A stretch of 64,000 nucleotides of DNA from contig NZ_FZOF01000002.1 in the NCBI RefSeq assembly GCF_900188405.1, forward strand, positions 124,001-188,000. The letters are read 5' to 3'. Position numbers and translations under genes: made by a program. This document shows, in pieces, positions 47,063-56,444 of the stretch (positions are counted from its first letter, which is position 1; every line of letters starts with the position of its first letter). The notes below the pieces were generated by a model. That model made no database searches. It had not been told where the DNA came from and saw nothing but the letters and a program-made list of their open reading frames with translations. The stretch is from Actinacidiphila glaucinigra (GTDB taxonomy: Bacteria; Actinomycetota; Actinomycetes; Streptomycetales; Streptomycetaceae).

Positions 47063-47956
47063 CTACCGCCGGGAGGTGCCGCCCCCGCCGTGCTCGGCGA
47101 TCGCCGCGAACTCCTCCACGGTCAGCGCCTCACCGCGCGCCTGCGGCGAGACACCGGCGGCCACCAGCGCCTCCTCGGCCGCGGCGGCCGAGCCCGCCCA
47201 GCCGGCCAGCGCGGCCCGCAGCGTCTTGCGGCGCTGCGCGAAGGCGGCGTCCACGACCGCGAAAACCTGCTCGCGGGAGGCGGTGGTGCGCAGCGGCTCC
47301 TTGCGGCGGACCAGCGAGACCAGCCCGGAGTCCACGTTCGGGGCGGGCCAGAAGACGTTGCGGCCGATGGCACCGGCCCGCTTCACCTCCGCGTACCAGG
47401 CGGCCTTCACCGAGGGCACCCCGTACACCTTGGAGCCGGGGCCGGCGGCCAGCCGGTCGGCGACCTCGGACTGCACCATGACCAGGGTGCGCTCGATGCT
47501 CGGGAAGGTCGCGAGCATGTGCAGCAGCACCGGGACGGCCACGTTGTACGGCAGGTTGGCCACCAGGGCCGTGGGCGGCGGGCCGGGCAGCTCCTCGACG
47601 CGCAGGGCGTCGCTGTGCACGAGCGCGAAGCCGCCGGCCCGGCCGGGCAGGCGGGCGGCGACGGTCGAGGGGAGGGCCGCGGCCAGTACGTCGTCGATCT
47701 CCACGGCGGTGACGCGCTGGGCCACCTCCAGCAGCGCCAGCGTGAGCGAGCCGAGCCCCGGGCCGACCTCGACGACCACGTCGTCGGGCCGGACGTCCGC
47801 GGTGCGCACGATGCGGCGCACCGTGTTCGCGTCGATGACGAAGTTCTGGCCGCGCTGCTTGGTGGGGCGGACGCCCAGCGCGGCGGCCAGCTCACGGATG
47901 TCGGCGGGGCCGAGCAGGGCGTCGTCGGCGGGACCGGAGTGGTCGGTGGTGCTCAC
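47063..47956 (-). CDS. rsmA: 16S rRNA (adenine1518-N6/adenine1519-N6)-dimethyltransferase
   Basis: RsmA (KsgA) dimethylates two adjacent adenosines near the 3' end of 16S rRNA. The 297-residue protein has the KsgA N-terminus [19 protein letters not shown] motif [18 protein letters not shown], catalytic [11 protein letters not shown], and the C-terminal substrate domain [14 protein letters not shown] and [16 protein letters not shown] start. It lies between rpf and ispE in one probable operon. Confidence 0.97.
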   Translation of the reverse strand: MSTTDHSGPADDALLGPADIRELAAALGVRPTKQRGQNFVIDANTVRRIVRTADVRPDDVVVEVGPGLGSLTLALLEVAQRVTAVEIDDVLAAALPSTVAARLPGRAGGFALVHSDALRVEELPGPPPTALVANLPYNVAVPVLLHMLATFPSIERTLVMVQSEVADRLAAGPGSKVYGVPSVKAAWYAEVKRAGAIGRNVFWPAPNVDSGLVSLVRRKEPLRTTASREQVFAVVDAAFAQRRKTLRAALAGWAGSAAAAEEALVAAGVSPQARGEALTVEEFAAIAEHGGGGTSRR

Positions 47957-47999
47957 CGCTCAAGGGTATCCGGGCCCGGCGGGGCCTCCCGCGGACGGA

Positions 48000-49247
48000 C
48001 TACGAGTGGAGCCTGCGGCCGCACACCGGCCAGGGGCTGGCACCGCGCTGGATGTACAGGCGCTTGGCGCGGTACGTCTGCTCCTTGGCCGAGGCGTCCT
48101 GGGGGCGGCCGCGGCCGCCCAGGTTGCGCCAGGTGCGCTGGTCGAACTGGTAGAGGCCGCCGTAGGTGCCGGAAGCGTCGACCGCGTTGGGCCGGCCGCC
48201 CGCCTCGCACTGGCCGAGCGCCTTCCAGTTGAGGTGGTCGGCGCCCTGGACGCTGTCGGGGAGCGCTTTGGTGCCGACGCGCACGACCTGCCGCACGGGC
48301 TTGCGCAGCACCTCCTCGGCGACGCGGCGCGGCTTCTGCCGGACCCCGTCGACCGTGCGGTACGCGTACGTGACGCGGCGCAGCCCGTTCCTGCCCCGGG
48401 TGTCGACGGCGGTGGTGCCCTCGAACAGCGAGGGGTCCTCCGTCCGCTCGACGCGGAAGGGCACCGGCTCCTCGTGGACCTCGTCGTGGCCGCGGATGCG
48501 CTTGACGGAGATCGTCTGGCCCTCGCGGGGGAAGGTGTCGGGGTCGACGGAGGTGGCGTCGAGGCCGTGCATCGCGATGCCGGCGTCGCGCAGCGCCTCT
48601 CCGACGGTGGCGGCGTTGGTGCGGACCGGCCGTTCACGGCCGTCGACGAGGAAGGTCACCTGCCGTTCGGTGCGGACGTCCAGCTCCAGTCCGTGCCGCC
48701 CGATGGCCTCGCCGCGGGAGGCGGACAGGTAGGCGCCGTCCGCGCGCACGCCCAGCTGGCGCAGGGCGCCGTCGACGGTGCCGGCCGTGGTCCAGATCCG
48801 CCGCGGCCTGCCGTCGAGGGTGAGCGCGACCGGGCGGCCGTAGCGGACGGCGACCGTGTCGCCGTCCTGCAGCGCCGCGCCGGGGTCGGGGGCGACGATG
48901 TCGTGGTCGCCGACCTCGATGCCCTGGCGCTGCAGCAGTTCCTCGACGCTCCCGGCGAAGGTGTGCAGGGCCCGCGGCCGGCCGTCCACGCTGAGCTGCA
49001 CGGCCTTGCCGCCGGCCAGGTAGGCGGTGCTGCCGCCCGCCAGGAAGGCGACGACCAGGGCCTGCGGCAGGAGCCTGCTCAGCGCGTCGGGGCGCCGCGC
49101 GGCGCGCCTGCGCCGGGCGGCCGCGCGCCCCGGACGGGGCTCGACGTCCTCGGCTGCGGAGGCCGTGCCCGATGTCCCGCGATGGGGGCCGTCCGCAGAG
49201 GACCGCGTTCCGGCCCGCGTCGTGCCCGCGTTGCTGATGTTGCTCAC
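48000..49247 (-). CDS. Resuscitation-promoting factor (RpfB-like): DUF348, G5 and transglycosylase-like domains
   Basis: This is 415 residues. A basic cytosolic start and one membrane helix (about 62-80) are followed by three DUF348 ubiquitin-like repeats (QLSVDGRPRALHTFAGSVEELLQRQGI; ALTLDGRPRRIWTTAGTVDGALRQLGV; TFLVDGRERPVRTNAATVGEALRDAGI), a G5 domain (about 245-325), and the Rpf lysozyme-like domain ending the protein: LNWKALGQCEAGGRPNAV, GLYQFDQRTWRNLGG, SPWPVC. Catalytic Glu is in QCEAGG. It cuts peptidoglycan in spore germination. GTG start. I looked for a c-di-AMP riboswitch upstream, known for some rpf genes, and saw none. Confidence 0.93.
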   Translation of the reverse strand: MSNISNAGTTRAGTRSSADGPHRGTSGTASAAEDVEPRPGRAAARRRRAARRPDALSRLLPQALVVAFLAGGSTAYLAGGKAVQLSVDGRPRALHTFAGSVEELLQRQGIEVGDHDIVAPDPGAALQDGDTVAVRYGRPVALTLDGRPRRIWTTAGTVDGALRQLGVRADGAYLSASRGEAIGRHGLELDVRTERQVTFLVDGRERPVRTNAATVGEALRDAGIAMHGLDATSVDPDTFPREGQTISVKRIRGHDEVHEEPVPFRVERTEDPSLFEGTTAVDTRGRNGLRRVTYAYRTVDGVRQKPRRVAEEVLRKPVRQVVRVGTKALPDSVQGADHLNWKALGQCEAGGRPNAVDASGTYGGLYQFDQRTWRNLGGRGRPQDASAKEQTYRAKRLYIQRGASPWPVCGRRLHS

Positions 49248-49503
49248 GGCGTACCTCCGGCCCGGTCCGATTCAGACCGAACCGGGACCATAGCGGAGGA
49301 TTCACCACTCTCCCAAGCCGTCCGGTCACGCCGTGTCGCCGCAAAAGGACCTCGCGCCGGACCCCGCGACGGGCGTCGCGCCCGTGGTCAGCGCGCCGTG
49401 CCCCGCCCCGGGTGGCCGCCGCCGCGCCCTGCCGGGGGTCCGGAATCGGACACCAGGCGTTACGCCGACCGCGCGACGGGTACGGCGCGCCCGCGACGCG
49501 TCG

Positions 49504-50439
49504 TCAGTAGCCGAAGGCGCGGGCGGTGTTGGCCCCGATGGCCGCGGCCAGTTCGTCCTCCGCCGCTCCGCGGACGGCGGCCATGGCCCGCACGGTGACC
49601 GGGATCAGGTACGGGGCGTTGGGGCGGCCGCGGTGCGGGACGGGGGTGAGGAACGGCGCGTCCGTCTCGACCAGGAGCAGCTCGGCGGGGGCGACGGCGG
49701 CCGCGTCGCGCAGGTCCTGCGCGGACTTGTAGGTGAGGTTGCCGGCGAAGGACATGTAGTAGCCCTTGTCGGCGCAGAGCTTGGCCATCTCCGCGTCGCC
49801 GGAGTAGCAGTGGAAGACGACGGTGCCGGGCGCGCCCTCCTCGTCGAGGATGCGCAGCACGTCGGCGTGGGCCTCGCGGTCGTGGATGACCAGCGCCTTG
49901 CCGTGCCGTTTGGCGATGTCGATGTGGCGTCGGAAGGAGTACTGCTGGGCCTCGACGCCCTCGGGCCCGGTGCGGAAGTAGTCGAGTCCGGTCTCGCCGA
50001 CGCCGCGCACCTGGGGCAGCGCGGCGAGGGCGTCGATCTCCGCGAGGGCGGCGTCCAGCGCGGGCAGGCCGCCCGCCTCCCGGGCCCCCTGGCGCGACCA
50101 GCCTCCCCCAGCCCCAGGGGGCTGGGAGGTGCCCCCAGGATCGCCGTGGACGATCCTGGGGGCCTCGTTGGGGTGCAGGGCGACCGCCGCCCAGACCGCG
50201 TCGTACTCCCCGGCGGTGCGCGCCGCCCAGTGGGAGCCGTCGACGTCGCAGCCCACCTGGACCACGGTCGTCACGCCGACGGACGCCGCCTTCGCCAGCG
50301 CCTCCTCGACGCTGCCCTCCTGCATGTCGAGGTGGGTGTGCGAGTCCGCCACCGGGACCGCGAGCGGTTCGGGGAGGGGAGGGGCGGCGGACGCGTCCTT
50401 CTTCGGGCGCCGGCTCTGGCTCTGGTTCTGCTCGGGCAT
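49504..50439 (-). CDS. TatD-family metal-dependent DNase/deacylase
   Basis: This is a 311-residue TIM-barrel hydrolase. Metal ligands are in place: DSHTHLD, the Glu in GVGETGLDY, ALVIHDREAH, FHCYSGD, and VETDAPFLTP. TatD proteins are 3'-5' DNases or D-aminoacyl hydrolases. ATG at 50439. Odd feature: residues about 93-113 are a Gly/Pro-rich loop (HGDPGGTSQPPGAGGGW) encoded by two tandem DNA hairpins that look like an intergenic repeat inserted in frame between two barrel elements. The conserved core is undisturbed, so the enzyme is probably active. Confidence 0.92.
   Translation of the reverse strand: MPEQNQSQSRRPKKDASAAPPLPEPLAVPVADSHTHLDMQEGSVEEALAKAASVGVTTVVQVGCDVDGSHWAARTAGEYDAVWAAVALHPNEAPRIVHGDPGGTSQPPGAGGGWSRQGAREAGGLPALDAALAEIDALAALPQVRGVGETGLDYFRTGPEGVEAQQYSFRRHIDIAKRHGKALVIHDREAHADVLRILDEEGAPGTVVFHCYSGDAEMAKLCADKGYYMSFAGNLTYKSAQDLRDAAAVAPAELLLVETDAPFLTPVPHRGRPNAPYLIPVTVRAMAAVRGAAEDELAAAIGANTARAFGY
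50103..50162. repeat. Two hairpins inside tatD (in-frame repeat insertion)
   Basis: The first is CTCCCCCAGCCCC with GGGGCTGGGAG-type pairing at 50103-50128. The second is a perfect 12-bp stem, CCCCCAGGATCG (50132-50143) with CGATCCTGGGGG (50151-50162). Together with their GGTGCCCCC link they resemble the intergenic hairpin family of this genome, yet they lie within a coding region and keep the frame. Confidence 0.75.
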
Positions 50440-50470
50440 GCACCAGATCCTAGGCCGGGCGCCGCGGCGG

Positions 50471-50869
50471 CTACCGGGCGTCCCTCCTGCGGTGCAGCAG
50501 GTTGCGGGGCGACCAGTGCCGTGCCCGGCGCTCGGCACCCTCCACGGCGGGCGAGGCGGGCACCCGGCGCATGTCGGAGGCGGCGGGCAGGGGGCCGGCG
50601 GTCGCGGTGGCCGACCAGGACCCGGCGACATCGGAGACCTGTCCGGCCCGCATGATGCGGACCTTGTGGCTCTCGCACTCCACGCACGTCGGACGGGTCA
50701 GCGGGGACGGAACGCGCTTGCCGTCCGCCATGTACCAGACGGTCTCACGGCCCTGTGCGTCGACGTGGTGCTCGATCTCGTACGCCTGCTCCCATCCGCG
50801 CCCGCAGCTGATGCAGACGAAGGCGTACGCCTCACGAACCGTGCCATCGGTTCCGATGGTCTCGCTCAT
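50471..50869 (-). CDS. Small zinc-ribbon protein of unknown function
   Basis: This is 132 residues. Two CxxC knuckles form a zinc ribbon: FVCISCGRGW (residues 18-27) and PTCVECESHK (61-70), with an EIEHHVDAQGRETVWYMADGKRVPSPL strand between. The C-terminal half is Ala/Arg-rich and likely disordered. The ATG at 50869 has AGGAG upstream. It ends 32 bases before tatD. The pattern is common in Streptomyces hypothetical proteins; no function assigned. Confidence 0.85.
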   Translation of the reverse strand: MSETIGTDGTVREAYAFVCISCGRGWEQAYEIEHHVDAQGRETVWYMADGKRVPSPLTRPTCVECESHKVRIMRAGQVSDVAGSWSATATAGPLPAASDMRRVPASPAVEGAERRARHWSPRNLLHRRRDAR

Positions 50870-51060
50870 GGCAGCTCCTGATGCCCTCCGGACGAGGCGT
50901 CCGGAGCGGGACTTCCCTCTATCAGCGAACGCCCGGGCGGGCCCCGGCGATAGCGGGGGTGCCCTTTCTTGAGCCAGTTTTGGGCTGTGTGTGACACGGG
51001 GCCGGACACGCGGCCCAGGTTTTTCCCTCTCCCACGATAGGACTTTGCACCCTGCCGCGT

Positions 51061-51945
51061 TTAGCCGGTTGTGGACCGGTTCGCGGCGTGCTTCGCGGAC
51101 ACCACGGCGTCGAAGACCTCCCGCTTGGGCAGCCCCGCCTCCGCCGCCACGGCCGCGATCGCCTCCTTGCGGGGCTCGCCCGCCTCCTCGCGGACCCGGA
51201 CCCGGCGCACCAGTTCGCCGGCGTCCAGCTCCTCCGGCCCGGTCTCCGGGGCGCCCTCCACGACGACCGTGATCTCCCCGCGCACCCCTTCGGCGGCCCA
51301 GTCCGCCAGCTCCCGCAGGGTGCCGCGCCTGACCTCCTCGTAGGTCTTGGTCAGCTCGCGGCAGACGGCCGCCCGGCGCCCGGCGCCGAAGGCCTCGGCC
51401 ATCGCCGCGAGGGTCTCGGCGAGCCGGTGCGGGGCCTCGAAGTAGACCAGGGTGCGGCGCTCGCCGGCGGCCTCGCCGAGCCGGGCCCGCCGCTCACCGG
51501 CCTTGCGCGGCGGGAAGCCCTCGAAGCAGAAGCGGTCCACGGGCAGACCGCTGAGGGCGAGCGCGGTCAGCACCGCGGACGGCCCGGGGACGGCCGTCAC
51601 CCGGATGTCGCGCTCGACGGCCGCCGCGACCAGCCGGTAGCCGGGGTCGGAGACCGAGGGCATCCCGGCGTCGGTGACGAGCAGCACCCGGGCGCCCTCC
51701 TCCAGCGCCGTGACCAGTTCCGGGGTGCGGGCCGACTCGTTGCCCTCGAAGTACGACACGACCCGGGCGGTGGTGGTCACGCCCAGGGACTGGGTGAGCC
51801 GGCGCAGCCGCCGGGTGTCCTCGGCGGCGATCACGTCGGCGCCGGCCAGCTCCGCGGAGAGCCGGGGCGGGGCGTCGGCGACGTCGCCGATGGGGGTCCC
51901 TGCGAGTACGAGTACGCCTGCGGCCGGTCCTGCGGAGCTAGTCAC
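51061..51945 (-). CDS. rsmI: 16S rRNA (cytidine1402-2'-O)-methyltransferase
   Basis: RsmI methylates the ribose of C1402 in the decoding centre. The 294-residue tetrapyrrole-methylase-fold protein shows LVLAGTPIGDVADA, VIAAEDTRR, SYFEGNE, VTDAGMPSVSDPGYRLV, AVPGPSAVLTALALSGLP, FEGFPPRK, and the RsmI C-terminal PETGPEEL...EEAGEPRKEAIAAVAAEAGLPKREVFDAVV. GTG start at 51945. It diverges from pmt with 114 bases between, an arrangement conserved in actinobacteria. Confidence 0.96.
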   Translation of the reverse strand: MTSSAGPAAGVLVLAGTPIGDVADAPPRLSAELAGADVIAAEDTRRLRRLTQSLGVTTTARVVSYFEGNESARTPELVTALEEGARVLLVTDAGMPSVSDPGYRLVAAAVERDIRVTAVPGPSAVLTALALSGLPVDRFCFEGFPPRKAGERRARLGEAAGERRTLVYFEAPHRLAETLAAMAEAFGAGRRAAVCRELTKTYEEVRRGTLRELADWAAEGVRGEITVVVEGAPETGPEELDAGELVRRVRVREEAGEPRKEAIAAVAAEAGLPKREVFDAVVSAKHAANRSTTG

Positions 51946-52059
51946 CGCCCCAGTCTCCCACCCGCCGCGCACCCGGCCGGGCCTGCCGCGGCACGGCGGC
52001 GTACCCCCGGTTGGCCCGGTCCTCAGCACATACACATGCGGCTTCCCTACGATGGCCCG

Positions 52060-53766
52060 GTGACGAGTGACACCGCGACGCATGCGCACCGGGTCGAGGA
52101 CGCACCGAAGGCCGCGGAGGAGCAGAGCTCCTGGCAGCGGCAGCTGCGCCGCTTCGGCTACGCGGACCGCCCGCGCCCCGACGTGCGCGAGCGCCTGGTC
52201 CAGCCGTTCCCCGAGCCGGGGACCCGGGCGTGGGCCGCGCTCGGCGTGGGCCCGGCGGCGGCGTCCCGGCTGGCCCGCTGGACGGGCTGGGGCGGCCCGC
52301 TGCTGGTGGCGCTCTTCGCGGGCCTGCTGCGGTTCTGGAACCTGGGCAGCCCGCACGCGGTGATATTCGACGAGACGTACTACGCGAAGGACGCCTGGTC
52401 GCTCCTGCAGTACGGCTACGAGGGCAGCTGGCCGGACAAGGCCAACGACCTGATCCTCGCCACCCCGCCCTCGGTCCCGCTCTCCGACGCCCCCGCGTAC
52501 GTGGTGCACCCGCCGGTCGGCAAGTGGGTGATCGCCTCCGGCGAGTGGATCTTCGGGCTGAACCCCTTCGGCTGGCGCTTCGCGATGGCGGTGCTCGGCA
52601 CCCTGTCGGTGCTGATGCTCTGCCGGATCGGCCGCCGGCTGTTCCGCTCCACCGCGCTGGGCTGCCTCGCGGGCGGCCTGATGGCGGTCGACGGCCTGCA
52701 CTTCGTGATGAGCCGCGTCGCCCTGCTCGACCTCGTCGTCATGTTCTTCGTGCTGGCCGCCTTCGGCTGCCTGCTGATCGACCGCGACCGCGCGCGGGCC
52801 CGGCTCGCCGCCGCGCTGCCCGGGGGCCGCCCGGACGACCACGTCGCCTCGTTCACCTGGCTGGGGCTGCGCCCCTGGCGGATCGCGGCCGGGGTCTGCC
52901 TGGGCCTGGCCATCGGCACCAAGTGGAACGGCCTGTACGTGCTGGCGTTCTTCGGCGTCCTCGCCGTGCTGTGGGACGCCGGTGCCCGCCGGGTGGCGGG
53001 CGCCCGCCACCCCCGGCTCACGGCCTTCTGGCTGGACGGGCTGTGGGCGCTGATCTGCATGGTCGGTGTGGCCGTCGCGACGTACCTGGTGTCCTGGCTC
53101 GGCTGGTTCACCACCGACAAGGGCTACGACCGCGACTGGGCCAAGGGGGACGGCGGCTTCCTGTCCGACTCCTGGGCGGCGCTGCGCAGCCTGTGGCACT
53201 ACGAGTCACAGGTGTACGACTTCCACGTCAACCTGCACTCCCCGCACACCTACCAGTCCAACCCGTGGAGCTGGCTGGTCCTGGGCCGCCCGGTGTCGTA
53301 CTTCTACGAGTCCCCCAAGCTCGGCGAGGACGGCTGCACCGCGGCCGGCGGCTGCGCCCGCGAGGTGCTCGCCATCGGCACCCCGGTGCTGTGGTGGGCC
53401 GGCTGCTTCGCCCTGCTGTACGTCCTGTACCGCTGGATCTTCCGCCGCGACTGGCGCGCCGGCGCGATCGCCTGCGGCATCGCGGCCGGATACCTGCCGT
53501 GGTTCCAGTACCAGGAGCGGACGATCTTCCTCTTCTACGCGGTCGTCTTCGTGCCGTTCCTGTGCCTCGCGGTCGCCATGATGCTCGGCGCGATCCTGGG
53601 GCCGCCCGGCTCCGGCGAACGCCGCCGCATGTGGGGCGCGGTCGGCGCGGGCACGCTGGTGCTGCTGATCGTCTGGAACTTCATCTACTTCTTCCCGCTC
53701 TACACCGGGCAGACGATCCCCATGGACGCCTGGCGCGCCCGCATGTGGTTCGACACCTGGATCTGA
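52060..53766 (+). CDS. pmt: Dolichyl-phosphate-mannose-protein mannosyltransferase (GT39, Pmt)
   Basis: Pmt transfers mannose from polyprenyl-phosphate-mannose to Ser/Thr of exported proteins. The 568-residue protein has about 10-11 membrane helices, the catalytic acidic pair in IFDETYYAKDAWSLL, a second conserved ALLDLVVMFFVL, the Pmt C-terminal loop with HLSPHTY-like LHSPHTYQSNPWSWLVLGRPVSYFYE, and PWFQYQERTIFLFY. I take the GTG at 52060: a TACGAT -10 at 52048 ends 6 bases before it, so a leaderless mRNA is likely. The ATG at 52036 is an alternative. Confidence 0.95.
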   Translation: MTSDTATHAHRVEDAPKAAEEQSSWQRQLRRFGYADRPRPDVRERLVQPFPEPGTRAWAALGVGPAAASRLARWTGWGGPLLVALFAGLLRFWNLGSPHAVIFDETYYAKDAWSLLQYGYEGSWPDKANDLILATPPSVPLSDAPAYVVHPPVGKWVIASGEWIFGLNPFGWRFAMAVLGTLSVLMLCRIGRRLFRSTALGCLAGGLMAVDGLHFVMSRVALLDLVVMFFVLAAFGCLLIDRDRARARLAAALPGGRPDDHVASFTWLGLRPWRIAAGVCLGLAIGTKWNGLYVLAFFGVLAVLWDAGARRVAGARHPRLTAFWLDGLWALICMVGVAVATYLVSWLGWFTTDKGYDRDWAKGDGGFLSDSWAALRSLWHYESQVYDFHVNLHSPHTYQSNPWSWLVLGRPVSYFYESPKLGEDGCTAAGGCAREVLAIGTPVLWWAGCFALLYVLYRWIFRRDWRAGAIACGIAAGYLPWFQYQERTIFLFYAVVFVPFLCLAVAMMLGAILGPPGSGERRRMWGAVGAGTLVLLIVWNFIYFFPLYTGQTIPMDAWRARMWFDTWI

Positions 53767-53857
53767 TCCGCCCCGCCGCGGGGCCGCCGACCTGGTCGGT
53801 GACCGTTTGCAGGGGGCCGACCACGGACCTAGCGTGAACCCCGAGGGAATGTCACGT

Positions 53858-56278
53858 ATGTCCGCCCCCGATCACACCGTGCCCGGCCGGGCGTCGGCGC
53901 TCGACAGCGCCGGCGCGGCTCTGGCGGTGGTCGACGCGGACGGGGTCCTCGTCCGCTGGACGGAGGTCGCCCACAGGCTGCTGGGATACGCGGCGGCGGA
54001 CGTCCTGGGCAGGCCTGCCTCGATGCTGCTGGCCGGGCCGGCGGGCGGACCGGAGAGATTCACCCGGGAAGGGACCGGGCCGGTCGCGCTGCGGCACCGG
54101 GGCGGCCGGCGGCTGGACGTGGACCTGCGGGTGACCGGCCTGCCGGGGGCGGCGGGCACGATGGACTGGCTGGTCTCGACGGCCGGGGTACCCCCGTCCG
54201 TACTGGAGTCGGCCGCGGAGCTGAGCCCCTTCCCGATGGCCATCTGGGACAGCGACCTGCGCACCGCCTGGCTCAACGACGCCCTCGCCGACCGCTTCGG
54301 CCTCTCCCGGGAGGAGCGCCTGGGCCGGCACCTGGACGAGTCGCCGCTCTACGCGAACACCGAGCAGGTCGAGTCCCTGCTGCGGGAGGTCCTGGAGAGC
54401 GGCGTCCCGGTGATCGACCGGGAGCTGAGCCAGCTGGACCACGTGCGGAACCGGGCGTACGCGCTCTCTGTCTTCCGGATCGAGGACGTCCGCCACGGGC
54501 TGCCCGGCGTCTGCTCGGTGAACGTGGACGTCACCGAGAGCCGGCGGGCCAGGGACCGCATGACCGTCCTGGGCCGCGCGGCGACAAGCATCGGGACCAA
54601 CCTGGACGTCCTGCAGACCGCGCAGGACCTCGCCGACCTTTTGGTGCCGCTGCTCGCCGACTACGCGACGATCGACCTCGCGGAGTCGGTCCGGCTCGGC
54701 AACGCCCCGCTCACCCGGCTCGGCACGATGGAGGGCGGCAACGTCCCCGTCTTCCACCGGGCGGGGATCGCCTCGGTCCACGACGACTTCCGGGAGTCGC
54801 TGTACGCGCGCGGCAGCCCCGTCTTCGTCCCCCCGCACTCGCCCTTCATCGAGGTGCTGCGCTCCGGCCGGACGCACATGGAGGCGGAGCTGGACACCGA
54901 GCCCGGCACGTGGCTGGAGGAGGACCCGCAGCGGCTGCGGCGGGTCCTCGAAGTCGGGATGCACAGCCTGCTGATCCTGCCGGTCCACGCGCGGGACGAG
55001 ATCCTCGGTGTCGCCGTGCTCGTCCGCAGCGAGAACCCCACCCCCTTCGACGAGAACGACCGGACGCTCGCGGAGGAGCTGGTCAGCCGGGCCGCGCTCA
55101 GCCTGGACAACGCCCGCCGCTACACGCGCGAGCACACCATGGCGCTGACGCTGCAGCGCAGCCTGCTGCCCCGCAACCCGAGCGCCGGGTTCTCCCTGGA
55201 GACGATCTGGCGCTACCTCCCGGCGGACACGCAGGACGGCGTGGGCGGCGACTGGTTCGACGTGATCCGGCTGTCCGGCGCCCGGGTGGCCCTGGTCGTC
55301 GGGGACGTCGTGGGGCACGGCCTCAACGCCGCCGCGGCCATGGGACGGATCCGCACGGCGGTGAGCACCCTCGCCGGGCTGGAGCTGCCCCCGGACCGGC
55401 TGCTGTCCGCGCTGGACGACCTCGTCGTCCGGCAGGGCTTCGAGGACTCCGACGACACCTCGCCCACCACCGGCATCCTCGGCGCCACCTGCGTGTACGC
55501 GGTCTACGACCCCATCGACGAGCGCCTGACCATCGCCAGGGCCGGGCATCCCCCGCCGGCGATCATCACCCCGGACGGCACGGCCGTCTTCCCGGAGATC
55601 CCCTCGGGCGCGCCCCTGGGCGTGGGCCTGCGGTCCTTCCCCTCGGTCGAACTGGAGCTGCCCGCGGGAAGCGTGATCGCCATGTACACCGACGGGCTCG
55701 TCGAGACCCGGGACGGCGACATCGACGACGGGCTGGAGCGCCTGCGGACCGCGCTCACCCGGCCGCCGGGCACGCCGCTGGACGACCTGTGCGACGCGGT
55801 GGTCGACCTGCTGCCCACGCGCGGGCAGGACGACGACGTCGCGCTGCTGCTCGCCAGGACCTGCCGGCTCAGCGCCGACCGGGTGTTCAGCATGGAGGTG
55901 CCGCCCGACGCGGCCGCGGTCGGACGCGCGCGGGCCGAGGCGGTCCGGCAGCTGTCCGCATGGGGCCTGGACCGGGTGCGGGCGGGCGCCGAGCAGGTCG
56001 TCGGGGAGTTGCTGGCCAACGCCGTCCGGCACGGGGCGGGACCCGTGCGGTTGCGGCTAGTCCGGCACATGAAGCTGGCCTGCGAGGTCTTCGACGCCGG
56101 TCCCGGCCCGCCGCTGCCGCGCCGTCCCGAGCCCACCGACGAGGGCGGACGGGGCCTGGTGATCGTCGCGGAACTGTGCACACGGTGGGGTGTCCGAAGG
56201 ACCGGGGAGGGCAAGATCGTCTGGGCCGAGCTGGCCCTCACGGACGAGGAGCGGCTCCCGCCCGGGCCGGAGTGGTGA
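53858..56278 (+). CDS. PAS-PAS-GAF-PP2C (SpoIIE)-HATPase signalling phosphatase
   Basis: This is 806 residues, in order: PAS (about 15-115), PAS (120-245, FPMAIWDSDLRTAWLNDALADRFG), GAF (250-430), SpoIIE/RsbU-type PP2C phosphatase (455-675; VGGDWFDVIRL, VVGDVVGHG, ARAGHPPPAII, YTDGLVE, DDDVALLL), and a C-terminal anti-sigma-type HATPase (685-795; VVGELLANAVRHG, DEGGRGLVIV). The chain can both dephosphorylate an anti-anti-sigma factor and bind or phosphorylate one, so it may be a self-contained partner-switching hub. ATG at 53858 has GAGGG 10 bases upstream; ATG at 53849 overlaps that site. No sigma factor is adjacent. Confidence 0.93.
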   Translation: MSAPDHTVPGRASALDSAGAALAVVDADGVLVRWTEVAHRLLGYAAADVLGRPASMLLAGPAGGPERFTREGTGPVALRHRGGRRLDVDLRVTGLPGAAGTMDWLVSTAGVPPSVLESAAELSPFPMAIWDSDLRTAWLNDALADRFGLSREERLGRHLDESPLYANTEQVESLLREVLESGVPVIDRELSQLDHVRNRAYALSVFRIEDVRHGLPGVCSVNVDVTESRRARDRMTVLGRAATSIGTNLDVLQTAQDLADLLVPLLADYATIDLAESVRLGNAPLTRLGTMEGGNVPVFHRAGIASVHDDFRESLYARGSPVFVPPHSPFIEVLRSGRTHMEAELDTEPGTWLEEDPQRLRRVLEVGMHSLLILPVHARDEILGVAVLVRSENPTPFDENDRTLAEELVSRAALSLDNARRYTREHTMALTLQRSLLPRNPSAGFSLETIWRYLPADTQDGVGGDWFDVIRLSGARVALVVGDVVGHGLNAAAAMGRIRTAVSTLAGLELPPDRLLSALDDLVVRQGFEDSDDTSPTTGILGATCVYAVYDPIDERLTIARAGHPPPAIITPDGTAVFPEIPSGAPLGVGLRSFPSVELELPAGSVIAMYTDGLVETRDGDIDDGLERLRTALTRPPGTPLDDLCDAVVDLLPTRGQDDDVALLLARTCRLSADRVFSMEVPPDAAAVGRARAEAVRQLSAWGLDRVRAGAEQVVGELLANAVRHGAGPVRLRLVRHMKLACEVFDAGPGPPLPRRPEPTDEGGRGLVIVAELCTRWGVRRTGEGKIVWAELALTDEERLPPGPEW

Positions 56279-56395
56279 GCCGCGGCAGGACGCTCCTGAC
56301 CGGCGGACTTTCCCGGGCCATGGGAAGCGCGTGCTGAAGCTGTGACCCGGTGGACCGCCCCGGGTTCCCCGCCTTCCCGTAGAGTGCGCTTGCAT

Positions 56396-56422
56396 CACCT
56401 GTTTTTTGAACATGTTCAGGTG
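56396..56422. promoter_or_regulatory. Nested palindrome upstream of the penicillin-binding protein gene
   Basis: TGAACATGTTCA (56407-56418) is a perfect 12-bp palindrome with a T-run before it. CACCTG at 56396-56401 and CAGGTG at 56417-56422 frame it as a second inverted pair. It lies 23-49 bases before the gene start and is strikingly AT-rich for this genome. It could be an operator or lie at the transcript start. Confidence 0.55.
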
Positions 56423-56444
56423 GACCACGGGGAGGGTCGGTGCC

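Noticed and set aside
49248..49503. c-di-AMP (ydaO-type) riboswitch before rpf
   Set aside because: The region upstream of the rpf start is short before other genes and shows none of the conserved ydaO elements.
56407..56418. LexA/SOS box
   Set aside because: Actinobacterial SOS boxes are GAAC-N4-GTTC; here the spacer is two bases, so it is a different palindrome.
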